From: Capricornis sumatraensis
Taxonomy: Eukaryota; Chordata; Mammalia; Artiodactyla; Bovidae
Assembly: GCF_032405125.1 (NCBI RefSeq)
Contig: NW_027184617.1
Location: 6,386,001-6,450,000, forward strand
Length of the DNA stretch: 64,000 bases
Direction of reading: 5' to 3'
Position numbers and translations under genes: made by a program. Positions 11,401-23,822 of this stretch are shown here, one piece after another. Numbering within the stretch: the first letter of the stretch is position 1; the number at the start of each line of letters is the position of its first letter. The notes under the pieces were generated by a model. The model ran no database searches and was not told the origin of the DNA. It worked only from the letters and a program-made list of their open reading frames with translations.

Positions 11401-11669
11401 GGGCGGGTCCCTGAGGTCCCCGTCGTAACTCGAGAACACCTGCCGCAACTCGAGAAAATCCAGGAAGTTCTCCCTTCCAGGCGAGATGAGGCCTATTTCC
11501 GATGAGGCGTCTGGAGACTAATGACACCTAACCTCTGGAATTTCGAAAGGGTCTTTCACACCCTTGCTGCAACTCAAGAAGTTCACCGCCATACCCGTCT
11601 CCACTCGAGAGGAAGCACGATGGTCCCGCCCACATCCAGAGGAGCCCCGTTTCCCCCTCGTAGCTCGAG
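8455..11669. repeat. Monomer block with an alternating (dimer) variant patch
   Basis: Units start at 8455, 9259, 10062 and 10866. The first and third share a cluster of rare variants at about 8740-8830 and 10347-10437: GCGGAGGTAAGCG, CTGGAAGAAAAGCGCTCG and CTCCAGTGGGGAG. The spacing is 1607 bp, two units. The unit between them lacks all of these, so copying went in steps of two units or by conversion. Confidence 0.7.
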
Positions 11670-13277
11670 ATGAGGGATCCTTTCCCTGCTTTCAACGGGA
11701 AAGAATTCCCGGCGTTCCCGTCGCATCTCAAGAGGAGGCACTCTCAACAGGAAAGGCGAGAGGAACTCCATGGTCGTACCACCATTCCAAGAGTCCCCCA
11801 GATGTCTCAGTCCATTCCAGAGGAACCTCTTTGCCCTGCACTGGCTCATCTTTCACGCCGAGGATCGACTCACACCACGGTGGCACGTGGGACAGCCCTG
11901 TGGGAAAGCCTCGAGGGAAAGCCTCGAGGGAAAAGCACAGATCCTTTGATCCACGCGACGGGAAGTGTGACATTGCTGCTACAGTCTGGAAGGAAAGCGC
12001 ACGTGCATGCCCCCATTCGAGACGAGGCCTGACTCCCCTGTGGAGACTCCAGAAGTACTCAAAGATCCATGTCAGCCCCTGAGAGGAATCCTCGGTTCGG
12101 GCCCTGACTCCACACAAGGTTATTGGCCCCGGTATCGACGGGAGAGGAATCCCGAGAGGCCCCCTAGCAACTCGCATGGGGACTGGCCTCTCCTGAGGCC
12201 ACCAGGGCGGGTCCCTGAGGTCCCCGTCGTAACTCGAGAACACCTGCCGCAACTCGAGAAAATCCAGGAAGTTCTCCCTTCCAGGTGAGATGAGGCCTAT
12301 TTCCGATGAGGCGTCTGGAGACTAATGACACCTAAACTCTGTAATTTCGAAAGGGTCTTTCACACCCTTGCTGCAACTCAAGAAGTACACCGCCATACCC
12401 GTCTCCACTCGAGAGGAAGCACGATGGTCCCGCCCACATCCAGAGGAGCCCCGTTTCCCCCTCGTAGCTCGAGATGAGGGATCCTTTCCCTGCTTTCAAC
12501 GGGAAAGAATTCCCGGCGTTCCCGTCGCATCTCAAGAGGAGGCACTCTCAACAGGAAAGGCGAGAGGAACTCCATGGTCGTACCACCATTCCAAGAGTCC
12601 CCCAGATGTCTCAGTCCATTCCAGAGGAACCTCTTTGCCCTGCACTGGCTCATCTTTCACGCCGAGGATCGACTCACACCACGGTGGCACGTGGGACAGC
12701 CCTGTGGGAAAGCCTCGAGGGAAAGCCTCTAGGGAAAAGCACAGATCCTTTGATCCACGCGACGGGAAGTGTGACATTGCTGCTACAGTCTGGAAGGAAA
12801 GCGCACGTGCATGCCCCCACTCGAGACGAGGCCTGACTCCCCTGTGGAGACTCCAGAAGTACTCAAAGATCCATGTCAGCCCCTGAGAGGAATCCTCGGT
12901 TCGGGCCCTGACTCCACACAAGGTTATTGGCCCCGGTATCGACGGGAGAGGAATCCCGAGAGGCCCCCTAGCAACTCGCATGGGGACTGGCCTCTCCTGA
13001 GGCCACCAGGGCGGGTCCCTGAGGTCCCCGTCGTAACTCGAGAACACCTGCCGCAACTCGAGAAAATCCAGGAAGTTCTCCCTTCCAGGTGAGATGAGGC
13101 CTATTTCCGATGAGGCGTCTGGAGACTAATGACACCTAACCACTGTAATTTCGAAAGGGTCTTTCACACCCTTGCTGCAACTCAAGAAGTACACCGCCAT
13201 ACCCGTCTCCACTCGAGAGGAAGCACGATGGTCCCGCCCACATCCAGAGGAGCCCCGTTTCCCCCTCGTAGCTCGAG
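11670..13277. repeat. Recent tandem duplication of a single 804-bp monomer
   Basis: The units starting at 11670 and 12474 share many private variants at a spacing of exactly 804 bp: GGAAGTGTGACATTG, CTACAGTCTGG, CCCTGTGGAGACT, GTACTCAAAG, GGTTATTGGCC, CCAGGTGAGATG, CTGTAATTTCG and AGAAGTACACC. They fall between about 11936 and 13190. I see only a few differences between the two copies, for example CCATTCGAG at 12012 against CCACTCGAG. The next unit returns to the common sequence. Confidence 0.8.
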
Positions 13278-16200
13278 ATGAGGGATCCTTTCCCTGCTTT
13301 CAACGGGAAAGAATTCCCAGCGTTCCCGTCGCATCTCAAGAGGAGGCACTCTCAACAGGAAAGGCGAGAGGAACTCCATGGTCGTACCACCATTCCAAGA
13401 GTCCCCCAGATGTCTCAGTCCATTCCAGAGGAACCTCTTTGCCCTGCACTGGCTCATCTTTCACGCCGAGGATCGACTCACACCACGGTGGCACGTGGGA
13501 CAGCCTTGTGGGAAAGCCTCGAGGGAAAGCCTCGAGGGAAAACCACAGATCCTTTGATCCACTCGACGGGAAGCGTGACATTGCTGCTACAGCCTGGAAG
13601 GAAAGCGCACGTGCATGCCCCCACTCGAGACGAGGTCTGACTCCCCTGGGGAGACTCCAGAAGTACCCAAAGATACATGTCACCCCTGAGAGGAATCCTC
13701 GGTTCCGGCCCTGACTCCACACAAGGTTTTTGGCCCCGGTATCGACGGGATAGGAATCCCGAGAGGCCCCCTAGCAACTCTCATGGGGACTGGCCTCTCC
13801 TGAGGCAACCAGGGCGGGTCCCTGAGGTCCCCGTCGTAACTCGAGAACACCTGCCGCAACTCGAGAAAATCCAGGAAGTTCTCCCTTGCAGGCGAGATGA
13901 GGCCTATTTCCGATGAGGCGTCTGGAGACTAATGACACCTAACCTCTGGAACTTCGAAAGGGTCTTTCACACCCTTGCTGCAACTCAAGAAGTTCACCGC
14001 CATACCCGTCTCCACTCGAGAGGAAGCACGATGGTCCCGCCCACATCCAGAGGAGCCCCGTTTCCCCCTCGTAGCTCGAGATGAGGGATCCTTTCCCTGC
14101 TTTCAACGGGAAAGAATTCCCGGCGTTCCCGTCGCATCTCAAGAGGAGGCACTCTCAACAGGAAAGGCGAGAGGAACTCCATGGTCGTACCACCATTCCA
14201 AGAGTCCCCCAGATGTCTCAGTCCATTCCAGAGGAACCTCTTTGCCCTGCACTGGCTCATTTTTCACGCCGAGGATCGACTCACACCACGGTGGCACGTG
14301 GGACAGCCCTGTGGGAAAGCCTCGAGGGAAAGCCTCGAGGGAAAGCCACAGATCCTTTGATAAATGCGACGGGAATCGTGACATTGCTGCTGCAGCCTGG
14401 AAGGAAAGCGCACGTGCATGCCCCCACTCGAGACGAGTCCTGACTCCCCTGGGGAGACTCCAGAAGTACCCAAAGATACATGTCACCCCTGAGAGTAATC
14501 CTCGGTTCCGGCCCTGACTCCACACAAGGTTTTTGGCCCCGGTATCGACGGGAGAGGAATCCCGAGAGGCCCCCTAGCAACTCGCATGGGGACTGGCCTC
14601 TCCTGAGGCAACCAGGGCGGGTCCCTGAGTTCCCCGTCGTAACTCGAGAACACCTGCCGCAACTCGAGAAAATCCAGGAAGTTCTCCCTTGCAGGCGAGA
14701 TGAGGCCTATTTCCGATGAGGCGTCTGGAGACTAATGACACCTAACCTCTGGAACTTCGAAAGGGTCTTTCACACCCTTGCTGCAACTCAAGAAGTTCAT
14801 CGCCATACCCGTCTCCACTCGAGAGGAAGCACGATGGTCCCGCCCACATCCAGAGGAGCCCCGTTTCCCCCTCGTAGCTCGAGATGAGGGATCCTTTCCC
14901 TGCTTTCAACGGGAAAGAATTCCCGGCGTTCCCGTCGCATCTCAAGAGGAGGCACTCTCAACAGGAAAGGCGAGAGGAACTCCATGGTCGTACCACCATT
15001 CCAAGAGTCCCCCAGATGTCTCAGTCCATTCCAGAGGAACCTCTTTGCCCTGCACTGGCTCATCTTTCACGCCGAGGATCGACTCACACCACGGTGGCAC
15101 GTGGGACAGCCCTGTGGGAAAGCCTCGAGGGAAAGCCTCGAGGGAAAACCACAGATCCTTTGATCCACGCGACGGGAAGCGTGACATTGCTGCTACAGCC
15201 TGGAAGGAAAGCGCACGTGCATGCCCCCACTCGAGACGAGGCCTGACTCCCCTGGGGAGACTCCAGAAGTACCCAAAGATCCATGTCAGCCCCTGAGAGG
15301 AATCCTCGGTTCCGGGCCTGACTCCACACAAGGTATTTGGCCCCGGTATCGACGGGAGAGGAATCCCGAGAGGCCCCCTAGCAAATTGCATGGGGACTGG
15401 CCTCTCCTGAGGCCACCAGGGCGGTTCCCTGAGGTCCCCGTCGTAACTCGAGAACACCTGCCGCAACTCGAGAAAATCCAGGAAGTTCTCCCTTCCAGGC
15501 GACATGTGGCCTATTTCCGATGAGGCGTCTGGAGACTAATGACACCTAACCTCTGGAACTTCGAAAGGGTCTTTCACACCCTAGCTGCAACTCAAGAAGT
15601 TCACCGCCATACCCGTCTTAACTCCAGAGGAAGCACGATGGTCCCGCCCACATCCAGAGGAGCCCCGTTTCCCCCTCGTAGCTCGAGATGAGGGATCCTT
15701 TCCCTACTTTCAACGGGAAAGAGTTCCCGGCGTTCCCGTCGCATCTCAAGAGGAGGCACTCTCAACAGGAAAGGCGAGAGGAACTCCATGGTCGTACCAC
15801 CATTCCAAGAGTCCCTCAGATGTCTCAGTCCATTCCAGAGGAACCTCTTTGCCCTGCACTGGCTCATCTTTCACGCCGAGGATCGACTCACACCACGGTC
15901 GCACGTGGGACAGCCCTGTGGGAAAGCCTCGAGGGAAAGCCTCGAGGGAAAACCACAGATCCTTTGATCCACGCGACGGGAAGCGTGACATTGCTGCTGC
16001 AGCCTGGAAGGAAAGCGCACGTGCATGCCCCCACTCGAGACGAGGCCTGACTCCCCTGGGGAGACTCCAGAAGTACCCAAAGATACATGTCAGCCCCTGA
16101 GAGGAATCCTCGGTTCCGGCCCTGACTCCACACAAGGTTTTTGGCCCCGGTATCAACGGGAGAGGAATCCCGAGAGGACGCCTAGCAACTCGCATGGGGA

Positions 16201-17392
16201 CTGGCCTCTCCTGAGGCCACCAGGGCGGGTCCCTAACGTCCCCGTCTTAACTCGAGAACACCTGCCGCAACTCGAGAAAATCCAGGAAGTTCTCCCTTCC
16301 AGGCGAGATGAGGCCTATTTCCGATGAGGCGTCTGGAGACTAATGACACCTAACCTCTGGAACTTCGAAAGGGTCTTTCACACAATTGCTGCAACTCAAG
16401 AAGTTCACCGCCATACCCGTCTCCACTCGAGAGGAAGCACGATGGTCCCGCCCACATCCAGAGGAGCCCCGTTTCCCCCTCGTAGTTCGAGATGAGGGAT
16501 CCTTTCCCTGCTTTCAACGGGAAAGATTTCCCAGCGTTCCCGTCGCATCTCAAGAGGAGGCACTCTCAACAGGAAAGGCGAGAGGAACTCCATGGTCGTA
16601 CCACCATTCCAAGAGTCCCCCAGATGTCTCAGTCCATTCCAGAGGAACCTCTTTGCCCTGCACTGGCTCATCTTTCACGCCGAGGATCGACTCACACCAC
16701 GGTGGCACGTGGGACAGCCCTGTGGGAAAGCCTCGAGGGGAAGTCTCGAGGGAAAGCCACAGATCCTTTGATAAATGCGACGGGAAAAATGACATTGCTG
16801 CTACAGCCTGGAAGGAAAGCGCACGTGCATGCCCCCACTCGAGACGAGGCCTGACTCCCCTGGGGAGACTCCAGAAGTACCCAAAGATCCATGTCAGCCC
16901 CTGAGAGGAATCCTCGGTTCCGGCCCTGACTCCACACAAGGTTTTTGGCCCCGGTATCGAAGGGAGAGGAATCCCGAGGGGCCCACTAGCAACTAGCATG
17001 GGGACTGGCCTCTCCTGAGGCCACCAGGGCGGGTCCCTGAGGTCCCCGTCGTAACTCGAGAACACCTGCCGCAACTCGAGCAAATCCAGGAAGTTCTCCC
17101 TTCCAGGCCAGATGAGGCCTATTTCCGATGAGGCGTCTGGAGACTAATGACACCTAACCTCTGGAACTTCGAAAGGGTCATTCACACCCTTGCTGCAACT
17201 CAAGAAGTTTACCGCCATACCCGTCTCCACTCGGGAGGAAGCACGATGGTCCCGCCCACATCCAGAGGAGCCCCGTTTCCCCCTCGGAGCTCGAGATGAG
17301 GGATCCTTTCCCTGCTTTCAACGGAAAAGAATTCCTGGCGTTCCCGTCGCATGTCAAGAGGAGGCACTCTCAACAGGAAAGGCGAGAGGAAC
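13278..17392. repeat. Monomeric block preceding the tetramer duplication
   Basis: There are five full units (803, 803, 804, 804 and 804 bp) plus the first 97 bp of the unit starting at 17296. The units at 13278 and 14081 share CATGTCACCCCTG (1 bp shorter) and TTGCAGGCGAG. The units at 14081 and 16492 carry the TTGATAAATGCGACGGGAA variant patch, which reappears in the tetramer region to the right. Confidence 0.75.
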
Positions 17393-20300
17393 ACCATGGT
17401 CGTACCACCATTCCAAGAGTCCCCCAGATGTCTCAGTCCATTCCAGAGGAACCTCTTTGCCCTGCACTGGCTCATCTTTCACGCCGAGGATCGACTCACA
17501 CCACAGTGGCACGTGGGACAGCCCTGTGGGAAAGCCTCGAGGGAAAGCCTCGAGGGAAAACCACAGATCCTTTGATCCACGCCACGGAAAGCGTGACATT
17601 GCTGCTACAGCCTGGAAGGAAAGCGCACGTGCATGCCCCCACTCGAGACGAGGCCTGACTCCCCTGGGGAGACTCCAGAAGTACCCAAAGATCCATGTCA
17701 GCCCCTGAGAGGAATCCTCGGTTCCGGCCCTGACTCCACACAATGTTTTTGGCCCCAGTATTGATGGGAGAGGAATCCCGAGAGGCCCCCTAGCAACTCG
17801 CATGGGGACTGGCCGTTCCTGAGGCCACCAGGGCGGGTCCCTGAGGTCCCCGTCGTAACTCGAGAACACCTGCCGCAACTCGAGAAAATCCAAGAAGTTC
17901 TCCCTTCCAGGCGAGATGAGGCCTATTTCCGATGAGGCGTCTGGAGACTAATGACACCTAACCTCTGGAACTTCGAAAGGGTCTTTCAAACCCTTGCTGC
18001 AACTCAAGAAGTTCACCGGCATACCCGTCTCCACTCGAGAGGAAGCACGATGGTCCCGCCCACATCCAGAGGAGCCCCGTTTCCCCCTCGGAGCTCGAGA
18101 TGAGGGATCGTTTCCCTGCTTTCAACAGGAAAAAATTCCCAGCATTCCCGTCGCATCTCAGGAGGAGGCACTCTCAACAGGAAAGGCGAGAGGAACTCCA
18201 TGGTCGTACCACCATTCCAAGAGTCCCCCAGATGTCTCAGTCCATTCCAGAGGAACCTCTTTGACCTGCACTGGCTCATCTTTCACGCCGAGGATCGACT
18301 CACACCACGGTGGCACGTGGGACAGCCCTGTGGGAAAGCCTCGAGGGAAAGCCTCGAGGGAAAGCCACAGATCCTTTGATAAATGCGACGGGAAGAATGA
18401 CATTGCTGCTACAGCCTGGAAGGAAAGCGCACGTGCATGCCCCCACTCGAAACGAGGCCTGACTCCCCTGGGGAGACTCCAGAAGTACCCAAAGATCCAT
18501 GTCAGCCCCTGAGAGGAATCCTCGGTTCCGGCCCTGACTCCACACAAGATTTTTGGCCCCGGTATCGACGGGAGAGGAATCCCGAGGGGCCCCCTAGCAA
18601 CTAGCATGGGGAATGGCCTCTCCTGAGGCCACCAGGGCGGGTCCCTGAGGTCCCCGTCGTAACTCGAGAACACCTGCCGCAACTCGAGCAAATCCAGGAA
18701 GTTCTCCCTTCCAGGCGAGATGAGGCCTATTTCCGATGAGGCGTCTGGAGACTAATGACACCTAACCTCAGGAACTTCGAAAGGGTCATTCACACCCTTG
18801 CTGCAACTCAAGAAGTTCACCGAAATATCCGTCTCCACTCGGGAGGAAGCACGATGGTCCCGCCCACATCCAGAGGAGCCCCGTTTCCCCCTCGGAGCTT
18901 GAGATGAGGGATCCTTTCCCTGCTTTCAACGGGAAAGATTTCCCGGCGTTCCCGTCGCATCTCAAGTGGAGGCACTCTCAACAGGAAAGGCGAGAGGAAC
19001 TCCATGGTCGTACCACCATTCCAAGCTTCCCCCAGATGTCTCAGTCAATTCCAGAGGAACCTCTTTGCCCTGCATTGGCTCATCTTTCACGCCGAGGATC
19101 GACTCACACCACGGTGGCACGTGGGACAGCCCTGTGGGAAAGCCTCGAGGGGAAGTCTCGAGGGAAAGCCACAGATCCTTTGATAAATGCGACGGGAAGA
19201 ATGACATTGCTGCTACAGCCTGGAAGGAAAGAGCACGTGCATGCCCCCACTCGAGACGAGGCCTGACTCCCCTGGGGAGACTCCAGAAGTACCCAAAGAT
19301 CCACGTCAGCCCCTGAGAGGAATCCTCGGTTCCGGCCCTGACTCCACACAAGGTTTTTGGCCCCGGTATCGAAGGGAGAGGAATCCCGAGGGGCCCCCTA
19401 GCAACTAGCATGGGGACTGGCCTCTCCTGAGGCCACCATGGCGGGTCCCTGAGGTCCCCGTCGTAACTCGAGAACACCTGCCGCAACTCGAGCAAATCCA
19501 GGAAGTTCTCCCTTCCAGGCCAGATGAGGCCTATTTCCGATGAGGCGTCTGGAGACTAATGACACCTAACCTCTGGAACTTCGAAAGGGTCATTCACACC
19601 CTTGCTGCAACTCAAGAAGTTCACCGCCATACCCGTCTCCACTCGGGAGGAAGCACGATGGTCCCGCCCACATCCAGAGGAGCCCCGTTTCCCCCTCGTA
19701 TCTCGAGATGAGGGATCCTTTCCCTGCTTTCAACGGGAAAGAATTCCCGGCGTTCCCGTCGCATCTCAAGAGGAGGCACTCTCAACAGGAAAGGCGAGAG
19801 GAACTCCATGGTCGTACCACCATTCCAAGAGTCCCCCAGATGTCTCAGTCCATTCCAGAGGAACCTCTTTGCCCTGCACTGGCTCATCTTTCACGCCGAG
19901 GATCGACTCACACCACGGTGGCCCGTGGGAAAGCCCTGTGGGAAAGCCTCGAGGGAAAGCCTCGAGGGAAAACCACAGATCCTTTGATCCACGCGACGAG
20001 AAGCGTGACATTGCTGCTACAGCCTGGAAGGAAATCGCACGTCCATGCCCCCACTCGAGACGAGGCCTGACTCCCCTGGGGAGACTCCAGAAGTACTCAA
20101 AGATTCATGTCAGCCCCTGAGAGGAATCCTCGGTTCCGGCCCTGACTCCACACAAGGTTTTTGGCCCCAGTATCGACGGGAGAGGAATCCCTAGAGGCCC
20201 CCTAGCAACTCGCATGGGGACTGGCTTTTCCAGAGGCCACCTAGCGGGTCCCTGATGTCCCCGTCGTATCTCGAGAACACCTGCCGCAACTCGAGAAAAT

Positions 20301-20607
20301 CCAGGAAGTTCTCCCTTACAGGCGAGATGAGGCCAATTTCCGATGAGGCGTCTGGAGAGAAATGACACCTAACCTCTGGAAATTCGAAAGGGTCTTTCAC
20401 ACCCTTGCGGCAACTCAAGAAGTTCACAGCCATACCCATCTCCACTCGAGAGGAAGCACGATGATCCCGCGCACATCCAGAGGAGCCCCGTATCCCCCTC
20501 TTAGCTCGAGATGAGGGATCCTTTCCCTGCTTTCAACGGGAAAGAATTCCCGGCGTTCCCGTCGCATCTCAAGAGGAGGCACTCTCAACAGGAAAGGCGA
20601 GAGGAAC
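17393..20607. repeat. Tetramer HOR copy 1 (3215 bp)
   Basis: This is the first of two tandem copies of a four-monomer block (804+804+804+803 bp). Identity with the second copy, at an offset of 3215 bp, begins just after AACACCATGG (17390s; AACTCCATGG in copy 2) and runs on to about 20719, so it overhangs into copy 2 by about 110 bp. By eye I find two mismatches: C19304 against T22519 and G20138 against A23353. The last unit has lost 1 bp in CCACCTAGCGGG, in both copies. Confidence 0.88.
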
Positions 20608-23600
20608 TCCATGGTCGTACCACCATTCCAAGAGTCCCCCAGATGTCTCAGTCCATTCCAGAGGAACCTCTTTGCCCTGCACTGGCTCATCTTTCACGCC
20701 GAGGATCGACTCACACCACAGTGGCACGTGGGACAGCCCTGTGGGAAAGCCTCGAGGGAAAGCCTCGAGGGAAAACCACAGATCCTTTGATCCACGCCAC
20801 GGAAAGCGTGACATTGCTGCTACAGCCTGGAAGGAAAGCGCACGTGCATGCCCCCACTCGAGACGAGGCCTGACTCCCCTGGGGAGACTCCAGAAGTACC
20901 CAAAGATCCATGTCAGCCCCTGAGAGGAATCCTCGGTTCCGGCCCTGACTCCACACAATGTTTTTGGCCCCAGTATTGATGGGAGAGGAATCCCGAGAGG
21001 CCCCCTAGCAACTCGCATGGGGACTGGCCGTTCCTGAGGCCACCAGGGCGGGTCCCTGAGGTCCCCGTCGTAACTCGAGAACACCTGCCGCAACTCGAGA
21101 AAATCCAAGAAGTTCTCCCTTCCAGGCGAGATGAGGCCTATTTCCGATGAGGCGTCTGGAGACTAATGACACCTAACCTCTGGAACTTCGAAAGGGTCTT
21201 TCAAACCCTTGCTGCAACTCAAGAAGTTCACCGGCATACCCGTCTCCACTCGAGAGGAAGCACGATGGTCCCGCCCACATCCAGAGGAGCCCCGTTTCCC
21301 CCTCGGAGCTCGAGATGAGGGATCGTTTCCCTGCTTTCAACAGGAAAAAATTCCCAGCATTCCCGTCGCATCTCAGGAGGAGGCACTCTCAACAGGAAAG
21401 GCGAGAGGAACTCCATGGTCGTACCACCATTCCAAGAGTCCCCCAGATGTCTCAGTCCATTCCAGAGGAACCTCTTTGACCTGCACTGGCTCATCTTTCA
21501 CGCCGAGGATCGACTCACACCACGGTGGCACGTGGGACAGCCCTGTGGGAAAGCCTCGAGGGAAAGCCTCGAGGGAAAGCCACAGATCCTTTGATAAATG
21601 CGACGGGAAGAATGACATTGCTGCTACAGCCTGGAAGGAAAGCGCACGTGCATGCCCCCACTCGAAACGAGGCCTGACTCCCCTGGGGAGACTCCAGAAG
21701 TACCCAAAGATCCATGTCAGCCCCTGAGAGGAATCCTCGGTTCCGGCCCTGACTCCACACAAGATTTTTGGCCCCGGTATCGACGGGAGAGGAATCCCGA
21801 GGGGCCCCCTAGCAACTAGCATGGGGAATGGCCTCTCCTGAGGCCACCAGGGCGGGTCCCTGAGGTCCCCGTCGTAACTCGAGAACACCTGCCGCAACTC
21901 GAGCAAATCCAGGAAGTTCTCCCTTCCAGGCGAGATGAGGCCTATTTCCGATGAGGCGTCTGGAGACTAATGACACCTAACCTCAGGAACTTCGAAAGGG
22001 TCATTCACACCCTTGCTGCAACTCAAGAAGTTCACCGAAATATCCGTCTCCACTCGGGAGGAAGCACGATGGTCCCGCCCACATCCAGAGGAGCCCCGTT
22101 TCCCCCTCGGAGCTTGAGATGAGGGATCCTTTCCCTGCTTTCAACGGGAAAGATTTCCCGGCGTTCCCGTCGCATCTCAAGTGGAGGCACTCTCAACAGG
22201 AAAGGCGAGAGGAACTCCATGGTCGTACCACCATTCCAAGCTTCCCCCAGATGTCTCAGTCAATTCCAGAGGAACCTCTTTGCCCTGCATTGGCTCATCT
22301 TTCACGCCGAGGATCGACTCACACCACGGTGGCACGTGGGACAGCCCTGTGGGAAAGCCTCGAGGGGAAGTCTCGAGGGAAAGCCACAGATCCTTTGATA
22401 AATGCGACGGGAAGAATGACATTGCTGCTACAGCCTGGAAGGAAAGAGCACGTGCATGCCCCCACTCGAGACGAGGCCTGACTCCCCTGGGGAGACTCCA
22501 GAAGTACCCAAAGATCCATGTCAGCCCCTGAGAGGAATCCTCGGTTCCGGCCCTGACTCCACACAAGGTTTTTGGCCCCGGTATCGAAGGGAGAGGAATC
22601 CCGAGGGGCCCCCTAGCAACTAGCATGGGGACTGGCCTCTCCTGAGGCCACCATGGCGGGTCCCTGAGGTCCCCGTCGTAACTCGAGAACACCTGCCGCA
22701 ACTCGAGCAAATCCAGGAAGTTCTCCCTTCCAGGCCAGATGAGGCCTATTTCCGATGAGGCGTCTGGAGACTAATGACACCTAACCTCTGGAACTTCGAA
22801 AGGGTCATTCACACCCTTGCTGCAACTCAAGAAGTTCACCGCCATACCCGTCTCCACTCGGGAGGAAGCACGATGGTCCCGCCCACATCCAGAGGAGCCC
22901 CGTTTCCCCCTCGTATCTCGAGATGAGGGATCCTTTCCCTGCTTTCAACGGGAAAGAATTCCCGGCGTTCCCGTCGCATCTCAAGAGGAGGCACTCTCAA
23001 CAGGAAAGGCGAGAGGAACTCCATGGTCGTACCACCATTCCAAGAGTCCCCCAGATGTCTCAGTCCATTCCAGAGGAACCTCTTTGCCCTGCACTGGCTC
23101 ATCTTTCACGCCGAGGATCGACTCACACCACGGTGGCCCGTGGGAAAGCCCTGTGGGAAAGCCTCGAGGGAAAGCCTCGAGGGAAAACCACAGATCCTTT
23201 GATCCACGCGACGAGAAGCGTGACATTGCTGCTACAGCCTGGAAGGAAATCGCACGTCCATGCCCCCACTCGAGACGAGGCCTGACTCCCCTGGGGAGAC
23301 TCCAGAAGTACTCAAAGATTCATGTCAGCCCCTGAGAGGAATCCTCGGTTCCAGCCCTGACTCCACACAAGGTTTTTGGCCCCAGTATCGACGGGAGAGG
23401 AATCCCTAGAGGCCCCCTAGCAACTCGCATGGGGACTGGCTTTTCCAGAGGCCACCTAGCGGGTCCCTGATGTCCCCGTCGTATCTCGAGAACACCTGCC
23501 GCAACTCGAGAAAATCCAGGAAGTTCTCCCTTACAGGCGAGATGAGGCCAATTTCCGATGAGGCGTCTGGAGAGAAATGACACCTAACCTCTGGAAATTC

Positions 23601-23822
23601 GAAAGGGTCTTTCACACCCTTGCGGCAACTCAAGAAGTTCACAGCCATACCCATCTCCACTCGAGAGGAAGCACGATGATCCCGCGCACATCCAGAGGAG
23701 CCCCGTATCCCCCTCTTAGCTCGAGATGAGGGATCCTTTCCCTGCTTTCAACGGGAAAGAATTCCCGGCGTTCCCGTCGCATCTCAAGAGGAGGCACTCT
23801 CAACAGGAAAGGCGAGAGGAAC
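20608..23822. repeat. Tetramer HOR copy 2 (3215 bp)
   Basis: This is the second tandem copy of the 3215-bp tetramer, with identity continuing to 23934. The first difference after that is G23935 against A20720. It keeps the private features of copy 1: GGCATACCC with GTCTTTCAAACC, the unusual CTTAGCTCGAG and GATGATCCCGCGC of the fourth unit, and the two TTGATAAATGCG units. Such near identity over 3.2 kb in an array of clearly diverged units means a very recent unequal exchange, or an assembly duplication. Confidence 0.88.
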
